Assembly: GCA_010405405.1 (NCBI GenBank)
Contig: MU004235.1
Span: 696,538 to 760,537 of the forward strand
Source: Microthyrium microscopicum
Taxonomy: Eukaryota; Ascomycota; Dothideomycetes; Microthyriales; Microthyriaceae
Direction of reading: 5' to 3'
Length of the DNA stretch: 64,000 nt
Below, piece by piece: positions 1 to 10,204 of this stretch. The number at the start of each line of letters is the position of its first letter. Positions within the stretch are counted from its first letter, which is position 1. A program made the translations under genes and the position numbers. Under the pieces are notes generated by a model that worked only from the letters and a program-made list of their open reading frames with translations, had not been told where the DNA came from and made no database searches.

Positions 1-182
1 GTGGTGTCGACCCTGAGCCAGCCTGAGATATTAAAACACATAACCACCGTGCCAGACATGCGAAATTGTAGATTTTGAAAAAATCGAAACTAGATGCTAG
101 TGCTGTCGTCGCTCATGAAGATCAGTATGATAGCAAATATTCATTTGGCCGTCTCGTCATGGCGGAGGGCCCTGTACCGATG

Positions 183-2342
183 TCATGAAAGCCAGTGATA
201 GTGGCCGTCCAGTCGATAATAGCTTCGTGTAATAGCGGGAGGAATTGGAGAATTCATCTGTGAATTTGGAACCTCATATAGGGTAGGCTGTGTTTGCTGA
301 TAGTCTGTGCTAGGATAGGTGATTCGATGGGACTGGGTAAAGTGATGCTCTGGTATAGCCAAGTTATTTGGAAGATGTTCCCCTCCCGTCATGATTGGGA
401 CACATTCACCAAACGAGGAATTCGCGCTATTTGTGTAAACTGTATTGCTCCAAGCCTCATCTGGAGCGTAATGTGAAAGCGGTGGCATCGATGTCATCTG
501 GTCCAAACCGGGAGCCATGATTGTACCGGTATGGAGACAACCTTGTGGACTCACATCCTCCAATGTGTTGGGAAGATGATGCAAGGTGTCCACAACCAAA
601 TCCATCCTTCTCGTGTGTGGGAGCTCGGGTAGTGCTGGGTGATGGAGCTCAATTGCGCCATGTTCTGAAACCGAGTCCGATAATTGCGTGTTGGTTTGCG
701 TGTCCAAGATGAGGCTTCGGTATTCCCCTCGAGGAACCGATCGTGCCCGGGTAGATCGCGGAAGCCTCCTTTTGACCCACTTGCGTCTTAAAGGGGCTAC
801 GGAGTTGGAGCCACCAGGTCTATTCTCCGAAAGCTCTTGGGATGAGGTTGAAGATGAGCTTGAAGGAGAAGAAACGCTACCAAAGTCTGATAATTCGGCT
901 TCGTTATGAGATCTTTTCCTGGCTGCGGTGTCCTTGACGGTCGAGGTAGGCTCTTTTTCGCACAAAGTCGATTCCGTAAGACCAATGTTGCCATTGCCAT
1001 CTTCTAGAGACTCCTCTTTCACCTTGACTCTGGTAGACCTTCTCCCACCGACCCTTACGCACTTTGATTGTAACGTAATGTGAACCTTGTCAGTGAGATC
1101 TAGGTAGAGAAAATGAGCTCCGACCAAGATGTTCGATCAAAGTGAAACTTACCAGTATAGTCATTCAAGGCGTCTTGTATTTTGTTGCAGACAACACAGA
1201 GCTGTTTCAGAGCTTCCTTCCAGGCCTGGGCGCTTTCCCTTCTTTTTTGAATCTGCTCATCTCCCAAGTCTTTTGAGTTTGCATAGACCACATCGTTCTC
1301 AAGGGTTGGAATGATATGGACAATCTCACTAGTCAGCTTTTCCATGGCTGTAGTTTGATGCTTCACTTTCAAGCCTTCGTCTTCAAGTACAAACCAGAGC
1401 AGATGAGCTCCGAGTTGTTGACATTCATCCTTGTGCAGATGGTCTGGCTCCTTGTGCCGAATAGCCTTTGGCCACCAGGGCGGCTCTTGCATTCCACCTT
1501 CTCCTACGGCTCGACGTCTTTTGGAGCCTTTTTTCCGCTCCTCTTCATCTGAGTTGACATAAGGCCACTTCTTCTGCTTGTTGGGCTCGATAAACTTGAT
1601 GCTGATCTTTAGTAATGGCTTGACAACATTTTGAGGCATTCTTTGGAAAGATTCGAAAAAGAATTGGTTGAGTCCATCTTTGTCGTCTAGTCGGATACTT
1701 CGTCTTATTGGAGGCGCCTGCTGTGCGGGAACTGCTTTGGTACGGCGCTTCTCTGGCTCTGGGGAGACAACCGACCTTTTGAGGTCGACTGTGGGTTCCC
1801 GTAAACTTCTCTTCGACGGTTTTGCGGTCGAAAGACCTGGCGTTTTATGAAAGTTTGGTGTTGGGACAGAGTACATTGATGTCAAAGGATCAGCAACCAG
1901 GGTTCGAGAGTCGTTAGCTCTGTTGGGGACTAAGAGGTTTAGTTGATTCAGAGAAGACAGGGAACTGCAATAATATTTACCAGGTTGATCAACAACAGGC
2001 TCACTTGGAAGAGAACGAAGGTTGGACATGATGCTTTGCTCCTTGAGCAGTGCTGGTGCAACCAGAAAGAGCTCATTGATGGTCAAAGATGATTGAGCGT
2101 GGAACTGATTTGGTAGCTTGTAATAAACCACATCGTGGAGATTGGCAACCCAGGTGTTCGTGCCTATGGTGAATACTACTTCTTCATTTGGGCATGGATT
2201 TGGCATGGCCTGACCAAGTCCAGCGGCATTTGGTTGTTCCCCTGTAATTAGCAACTAATTAGTACCTGTGCTGAAAACCGTGTTCCAATGTGCAAGAACC
2301 TCTACCTTTGAGAGAGGCCTGCTCGGAAGCTCCCTTAGCCAT
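183..2342 (-). CDS. YDR124W-like (DUF2841) helical-bundle protein
   Basis: Three exons give about 680 residues: 2342-2306, 2241-1153 and 1099-183. The start is ATG at 2342 (MAKGASEQASLK), which joins in phase to GEQPNAAG. The second intron has a GTAAGT donor at 1152 and a CTAG acceptor at 1100. The middle third carries the segment WWPKAIRHKEPDHLHKDE and then a helix-rich stretch ending in ESAQAWKEALKQLCVVCNKI. I recognise this as the fungal YDR124W-like helical-bundle family, which also includes a member of the hrmA-associated cluster of Aspergillus fumigatus; its molecular role is not established. The N-terminus has no obvious motif. The C-terminal 300 residues are low-complexity, rich in Ser, Pro and Arg, with basic patches such as RRKWVKRRLPRSTR, so a nuclear location is plausible (inference). 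No signal peptide or membrane segment is visible. I am fairly sure of the gene and moderately sure of the family. Confidence 0.68.
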
Positions 2343-4329
2343 TGTGGCCGAAATTTGTTCTCAGCTTATCTATAGTTATGTCTGTCACCAGGCGAAAGAA
2401 GTCGTCGAAACAATTTTGTGATAAGCAACGTCTAACGAATGGTAAGTATAGCTGGCATATTTAATGTTTGTGGGATTAGGTGTCGGAGCGATCAATTTGG
2501 CGCATCTAGCATCGTAAAGAACAAACTCAACTTACTTGAACCAATCGTGATTTCAGTTGTCAGTTGACAATGTTGGGCAAGAGAGGGAGAGATGTCAAGT
2601 CCTGCAAATATTTGTGCAGACATGTAAGAAATGTTTGACCATGAGTAGTAAAGGGGAAGAGATTTTCGACAGTGGCAATAGGTATTGTAGATAATGTGTG
2701 TGAAGTGATGGGAAGCATAGGAGGCCAAGGCAGGGATATAGTTGGGTGTTAGGCAATGCCAGATTGATATTGAACCAGGCGCATTATCCTGCTTTGGATC
2801 TTACATCCCCAAGACAATGGTCAAAGCTGAGTAAGGACCTGTCTGGCCGATGGCGAGCAGCGCTTTCTGACCACTCCGAGATCTGAGATCCAGGCAAATG
2901 GGTTTGAGATTCTGCCATGTACTCGGTCAATCTAGCTGGTGACGGTAAACCTGCAGCGCTTTCGACTTTGATCACTGTGTCACCATTCTGGCCACCTAAG
3001 GTATCTGCTTCGGAGAACTGCGTATGGAAGACAAAGACAGCATTGCTGAGGCTACCGAATGATCTGTTCTGGGATGTTGGCGCGGGAGGTTGGCCCGATG
3101 GTTTTCGTAAGCGATGTCCAACCAAACTGTCGGTCCCAGATGGATTGAATTGTGATATAACCTTGTTGAGAGTCTTATATTATGCTTAAAATACTGTTGT
3201 CAACAGCCAAGGTATTCAATTATATTGCAATACTATTGGAAGGCTCATCATGGTGTGAAGTGCAAATATGAACCTGCCGGGGTTGTAAAGGGAGCTACTG
3301 GTCTTAAGCGCACACAATCGCGCGCAAACACCACACGAGGAGATTTCCAAGGGATGCTGGTACGGCATGTTGCCGTCCCCTGTTCGACAAGCCGTCCAGA
3401 CCCTGTGTATGGGAGCGCTATGACTACCTTGGTATTTCTAAGGCAAATTTCAGCAATGCTATAGACCTCGTACCTATCAAGCTTCAGGTCTGGTAGCCAG
3501 TTTATAGGCATAGGCAGTCATACGGTAGGCGATGTGCCTACTCATCATATGTTTCTAGCTAAGCAAACACAGTATCTCTGAATATTGGCAATCAAAACCT
3601 TCCATCTACATTTCACCAGCCTCAGATCAAAATCTATAATGGTGGATGATATGCAGCCCAGGGATGGCGACATGAGGTTTGCATTAGTTGCCGCGGGGAG
3701 AAACTTGTCGTATTCCGTATGGCCATTCTAGACACCTTTGTACTCTCAGCTTCCTGGCGTTCGCCATTGTTGTACACAACTCGACAACGCCAAATGGTGA
3801 CAAGATTCTGCCCCTGTCACCGAGCGCCGCCATCGTAATGGGATGCCTGGGGTAGAAATCAAATCTGCCATGATCGTATCTGATGGAAACCATGTCTGAT
3901 ACCAAGGTCTGATCGATCGATCTTGTAACAACCACGCAGGGTTAATTCCCTGGTAATCGGATATTTAGGCCTCGTCGTGCTTGAGAGAGCTGATGAGTTG
4001 ACATGCTTTCAACATTTATAAAACATGTCCATGAAATCACACGGCCATCATTCATGCGTGGGAGGTGTCTATACAGGTATCGAATCGCTTTGGCAAAACA
4101 GTTTGCTCAACAATTCCACCGTAAGAAAGAAACAACGAAGAAATGTGCACGAGGGGACTTTGACTCCATCACAACCCCTGCGTGACTTGCTGATCCAGCA
4201 GGGATAATGCGCAATCCCATTCAGAGCAGCAAGCCAAGAAGAACCGCACGGTCATTGGACAAATAAACGACGTGGGCAGCCACACCTTTCCTCGATAGGC
4301 GGACTGCGATTTGCTCTAAGTTTATGCAG
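2343..4329. other. Intergenic region, no confident gene
   Basis: The stretch next to the preceding gene is pyrimidine-rich on the minus strand and probably holds its promoter and leader. A minus-strand frame at about 2784-3180 is open for over 110 codons with Ser/Pro-rich, protein-like composition, but it has no ATG at its 5' end and I could not join it to a neighbour. A plus-strand frame starting with ATG at 2917 overlaps it and looks random. From 3200 to 4329 only short, overlapping, unconvincing frames occur. Confidence 0.5.
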
Positions 4330-4344
4330 TCTGGAGGGTCGGCA
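4330..4344 (+). repeat. Left terminal inverted repeat of the RIP-degraded element
   Basis: TCTGGAGGGTCGGCA, the exact reverse complement of 7545-7559. It lies just outside the AT-rich interior, so it was spared by mutation or is short enough to have survived. Confidence 0.7.
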
Positions 4345-7300
4345 AACCGGATCCGTAATAATAGGCCCCTGATCCGTCGCTCAATTAGGAAAGGTTCTAT
4401 TTAAGAATCGGTAGTAGTTATATAGCGCTAATGGAATCTATTAGCGCTATATAATAGAATTTAGCTCTAATTCTTAATAACGCTTTACTAGAATAGTATT
4501 TATGTAGAGTTTGTGTAGACGTTAGATCTTAGCCTTAAGGTTAATAAAATGCGTAAAAAACTAATTGATTTTAAGTAGGAAACTAATCGATTTTAAGCAT
4601 ATTCTTAAAGCTACGGGTAAACCTAAGAATAGCTAAGACTCCTAAGAGAGCTATAGGTTGTAGAATATGCGCTAATAAAGAGATATAATCCTGCAGTAGT
4701 AATTTAGTAGTAGAAACTATTAGATCTAATATCTTTACATTCTATAACTTATATCTTTATATTCTAAAGCTTAACATCTTCTTTAAAGCTAAAATGTCTT
4801 AACAATCTACTTTAACACCTAGAATCTCAATTAAGAGCATGCTTAGCTCATTCGAAGCAAACCTAACTTCCTCCCTTCCCTTCCATACCCCCTAGGGCCC
4901 TACCGTATAAAATACGCCTATGCTAGTCTCTAGTCGCTAGCAGGCTATAGCGCCTATAGAGACCTCTTCTAGTCACTAGTTTCTTAGCTAGGGCTAAGAT
5001 AATCTAACTAAATTAGTTAGAATCTACATCCACAATAAGGAATTATACAATAGTAGTACTAGCGATGCCCTAAGTAGTTAGAAGGACATATTTTAGAGGA
5101 GCGTTATTTAGGATTTTAAGAGTACGTCTAGTAGTAAAGCACTTATTGATTAAACGATAAAAAGTGCTCTAAAAGATACGGTAATATAGTGGCGTAAAGA
5201 GAAGGATAAATACCATTTAGGGATAGTTCTTAGTTCTAATCTATGTCAAGAAGCTTTAGATGCGTAGATTATTATTAAAGACTAGTATAATTTAAGGGTA
5301 CTAAGTAGAACTAACGCTTAGGAACTAGTTAACGCACGTAGGTAAGAATAGGTTTAACAGCGTGATATTATTATAACAACATTTAGCGAGCGTTAGGAGC
5401 TAATTATTAAAGAAGATAAGACTTTACTACCGCCTATAGATAATATATCTACTCTACCTATTCCTAGATTACTGTTAGCACCGCTAGTTTAACCTTTATT
5501 AGAAGAATTCCTTAACTTCAATACTACTAGTTTAGGTCCTTTACTACTATAGCGTACGCGCGCTTAAATACTAACGCCTAAGCCTCTAGTAGGTCCTAGC
5601 TTAAGGGGGGGTAGAAGGGCTTAAAATCCTACGGTAGGATGAGTAAAGCGTTAAAAAACGCTATCTTATATTAATGAGGTAGCCCTTACGATAAAGAAGT
5701 ATTTTAAAGATGCTGATGAGAGAGGTAAAGAAGCTTATCGTCTTACACGAGCATAGAACCTTATAGATACAGTTATTAATAATAGTAAAGGTGCGCCAAA
5801 ATTATAATAGAGTAAAGAGGTGTTATAGAATTTAAGAAGTGTTAAAGCGCGGGTCTTTGGATTAGAAGAATAGACTACTTAGCTTTTAGAGCAATATTTA
5901 GAGATAGCGAGGGAACTTAGTTACGATCCTATAAATAGGCCTAGACAGACATAATTCTAATATTCTTTGCAAATTTTGGTAGTTATTATAGACGTATTCT
6001 ATTTATAGCCCTTTACGATATCTTCTAAAAGCTTTAAAGGTTAAATAAAATGCTAACTCTAAATCTTTAATATCTTCACCCCTTAATATCTTATAGGCAC
6101 CTAACTATATCTCTTCTTTATTACTTCTTTAATACATAATATTCCTTCTAATCTTTAATAACTTTATAAACAAAACTATTAAATAAACCGTTAGAATTTA
6201 GATAATCCTTAATTAACATTAGCAATGTCCTAAAATATAAATTTACTAAATTTATACGGTAATAGGTAAGATAGTTAGTTAATAAGAATAATATACCTAA
6301 ATAATAGGTAATAGGTATTAAACTAACGCGTAGGCCTAGCCTAAAATTAGATATCCCTCTATACCATAATCCTTTTACCTATGCAAAAGATTACTTAATG
6401 GATATACGCTTCTTTACTATAATTTAATTAAATTGCTACTTAGTAACATTTAGTAGGCTATTAAATGGGACTATTATAATATTACTACCCTAGTATGTGG
6501 CATCCCTATATAACTATTATTTTTAGTAGTAAAGAAATAGCTAACGGAGTTTATCTTTAAGATTTAATTCTAAAAGCATTATTCTATTATTAATTGCCCT
6601 AGGATAACTAACGTTAATAGAGAGAATTATACTATTAGGATAGCATACGGCCTAGCTCTTTATATAGTATCTTTAAGCATAACTACTATAAAATGCTCGC
6701 TATTAATCCTCTCTACCTTCTAGTTAATAGATATTTACTATAGTGGCGTTAATAAAGCCCTAAAAGCAATCTCTACTACTAGCGTCCTTTATAATATCTG
6801 TATATTCCTATATTCAATTTAGCGTTAAGAGAGGGTAGAATTTTAAGAGCTTATGGTAGTAACGATAGAGATATATTAACGTTTAATTAAAGTAATCTTT
6901 TAATAGTGTAGGACTCTTGTAAAACTAATAGGAGAGATTAAAATAAATATACAGTTAAGATAGCCTTATTAGCACCAACGCCATTAAGAATTTAGCTTTA
7001 TATAGTAGATTATAACGCTTCTTTAAGAGAAGGCTCTAGAGATCTATTAGATAAGCCAATTGTTTAATTTTCTCCTTTAAAAACTTGTTATATACTAATT
7101 AGTACTATAGATATTCTTCTTTATAGCTTTAAATAACTATACTAATATTGTAATACTATATTACTATTAGAGAGAAGATTGAGATTCCATTCTTAGTGTT
7201 CGTAGCTAATAGGTAGCTGATATTCTCAATTAATACAATCCTAATTAATATTATCAAGGAATTAGAAGAATTGTAACGCTATTATAGTTGCTTTAGTAGC

Positions 7301-7544
7301 AATTTATTGTTTAGCGTCTATCGCAAGTATTTTAGCTATCTTAGGGCTTAAATTTAATAATTTTTAGATAATTTTTAGACAGTTAATGGCTAAGATATTA
7401 TTAAATTAGGGTTCAAAAAGCTATAGGGGCAAAATTTGTATATGATCCTTTATCCCTATTTGATACCCCCTAATAGGACCAACTAATCTACCCCTTACCT
7501 CTTTTGGCTGTCGGATAGCGTTTATTAATTATCAAGTTTTCAGC

Positions 7545-7559
7545 TGCCGACCCTCCAGA
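7545..7559 (-). repeat. Right terminal inverted repeat of the RIP-degraded element
   Basis: TGCCGACCCTCCAGA, pairing exactly with 4330-4344. The base composition returns to normal immediately outside it. Confidence 0.7.
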
Positions 7560-10204
7560 GTGTAAATCTTTGCTGAAAATATCTGTAAATCGAACCGCAA
7601 TGTAAGTGCAGAAATTCCCCGATATTAGTTCAAACAAATAAGCCGGTATTGTACCTGTATGGAAGTTTGGGCACTGCCAATAATACAAGTTAATGGGATT
7701 GAGGGCTTTGGTACCTGGAATTCAAAAGTGAAGCTAGTCATACTACTGCTCACTCGCGTGTCATTATTCTTCCGCCCATGCCACGCTCCGCCTGCCATGC
7801 TTTCGCCATGCTTTCGGCCACGCGATTCTTATCAAACTCGTGGCAGGTTCAAGTCAACGCCAGTCTAAAATCGCGTTCGGTGTGGCCGGCCTATCAATGA
7901 AGGTAGAATGAAGAGAATCTAGAGCGTGGGTCTCGCCCTTTGTGTGTGGATTCACTAGATAATGCATATCACAGCTGCAACAGTATCCGTCAAGAGCGTG
8001 GGCCTGGTTCTGAATCAACAGACGAGATCAAGAACTTGGGTAGTGCCAAGATGCAGCCGCGCGCCTCTTCAAATGCTAGCAGGGATTTGCTACCCGTACG
8101 TCCGTAGTTCTTCCCTCCATCGCCTGCACTAAGTATCTCAGTAGTAACCAAAATGTACAAGGTAACGGCGAATGTGAGATTATGTAGGACAGCACGCTAA
8201 ACGACGTGGTTTCAGTTGCAAATCCTTCTATTCGGACCGACCAAGCGAATGATGGTACAAATTCGGCTTCTTGGGCCTCAAAGCGGTCGCATAAGTTGGT
8301 TGTGATGTCCATCTTGTTTGCATGGTTCTCTCATTCTTGATGCCTTGTCTTCTCTGTCTCCATGATTGTTTTCCAGGTCATGTGGACGTTTAAGCGATGA
8401 TCCAAAGAGGTCCTCTGAAATGTATGGATTGCTTCTCTTTTACGCTCCCATGAAGATTACAGGATGGTTGCACCTAAATTTGTACTATTAATGCTGTCCT
8501 CCCTTCACTGCTGATCATTGACCGTTGAGTGCATCAAGTTGGAGTTACAAGACCATAGAGGCAATGGACTATCATGTCATCAACCTGAATTCTTATCAAT
8601 CAGCCTTCATGAAGAGGTCACCAATGCAACAAATTAACAGCCCCGAAATTTGGAGTCTGGAGTCAACTCCTTCTCTTGATTGGCTGTATAGTATATCTGA
8701 CTTTGGATCTCAGCGATCCAGCATTTTTAAGGCCAACACATAAAAGCCTGGTGTGACGTTAGTACTTCCAAAGTGCCGCATTGCCGCTCGAGCTTGCCGC
8801 ACCAACTTGCGACCTCTTCCCCAGGTTCCAAGCGCTAAAGTTGACCTCCCGGAGAATTTACTAAACTTCTCTGCTAGCACAAAGATTAGCGACATAGCTT
8901 CGTGAAGCTACTGAAAGTGAAAACGAATCTAGATCTTGACTTTGATTCTTGCAGTGACTTTGCCTAGGTACTTTACACATGTGCTGCGCCGCTGCCGCAA
9001 CAATGCTTTCCTGCCACATTCTACCCTCCGCCATGCGGCATCAAATGAGCCTGGGCCCCTGCTGCGTTAAACCCCTGTAAAATGATCGGCGGATCCAGGA
9101 GCTTGGGATTCGACCAGGGTCCTACTGTTCCCGCCCCCTAGCGTCCTTAGCCTCGTCCAGCCAAGCTAGCGCCACCCAGCCTGCATGTGCCGAGAGGGTA
9201 CTTTCAGCCTTGAACCACAACTGACAGGTGAGCTCAACCGACAACACCCTCTCGCGGCGCCCACACGCCCTATCACCTTGTAGCGCACAGGGTATGATCG
9301 CGGGGTAGGAAAGTCAAGGTCGGCGAGGCAAGGGGAGCTTTTACTAGGCTTCCAACTGCCTTGGAACGAGCAAGAAAGGCAATGAAATAAATGGCCATCA
9401 ACACACCCTTCTCAACGGTTGTTCGTCTGCTCAGGTACCACGGCAGATCTGCGCAGGCCCCACCTTGTGACTTGCCTACAGATTTTTTAAAACCTAACAG
9501 CCTGCGTCAAGAATTTCCTAGCTACTCTAGCAAAAAACCGCGGGGGGGGGGGGGGGGCTTTTGCTTTTCCTTTGCTAGAGTTTTGACCAATGTTTTGGCG
9601 AGGTTGGACTGCAGGGCAAGATGCATAGTCTTACCGGAAGATGAGCTGCTTTCTTCCGCGCCAATCTTGTCCTCATACTCTATTCTCTGGGGTTGTATTA
9701 CGGCCCGGTTGGCCAATATCTGCACGCCAGCGATATCTTGCAATCGCAAATCGCAATAAATCGCTGCGGTGAAGGCCTTTGGCTGGCATGTATGCTGCTG
9801 CAATAATATGTGGTGTATCGACGCAGACAGGCTTATTATACATATCAGTCTGCAGATGGACAAGAGGCTGCAGGCAACACCTCCAAGCGAGGACGGGGCC
9901 TTGCTTTTGCACCGACAATTCTACGTCTTGTACATCATAAGATGGGATTTAAGAGTCCGAATACTTTCGGACTGTTGGCTCAATTTTATCTCAATTGTCC
10001 GTAGCCAACTCAGCCAGAGGCGCCACGACGCATGCACTCCACTTCTATCGAAATTTTGGCCCTGAAATTAACAACTACGAGTTCTGATACAGTATTAACA
10101 AAGGTCTGTACGTAGCTCCACCCCGCCATGTGGCTCTGTGTTGGTTGCACGTTTCGATCCTGCTCGCCTATGCTTGCTCTGCGCATCGATCACAAGTAGC
10201 GGAC
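7560..10204. other. Intergenic region, no confident gene
   Basis: Only short overlapping frames occur here on both strands, none with recognisable motifs. Around 9000-9300 the DNA is GC-rich. At 9524-9581 a G16 tract is enclosed by an 11-bp inverted repeat. The last part, towards 10204, should contain the 3' end of the ABC transporter transcript. Confidence 0.5.
9524..9581. repeat. Inverted repeat enclosing a 16-G homopolymer
   Basis: ACTCTAGCAAA at 9524-9534 is exactly inverted as TTTGCTAGAGT at 9571-9581. The loop contains sixteen consecutive G on the plus strand at 9542-9557, giving both hairpin and G-quadruplex potential. Homopolymer length may be inexact in an assembly. Confidence 0.75.

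Larger units (their letters stand above)
4330..7559. mobile_element. RIP-degraded transposable element relic with short inverted ends
   Basis: The interior (about 4390-7480) is strongly AT-rich, poor in CA/TG dinucleotides and full of TA and stop codons, which is the signature of repeat-induced point mutation. It ends sharply at both sides. A 15-base sequence, TCTGGAGGGTCGGCA, lies at 4330-4344, and its exact reverse complement lies at 7545-7559. A protein-like plus-strand frame can still be followed through much of 5150-6000, though it is broken many times. Inverted rather than direct ends favour a DNA transposon of about 3.2 kb, but I found no clear target-site duplication and could not recognise a transposase or reverse transcriptase, so the family is left open. 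It looks old and inactive. Confidence 0.7.
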
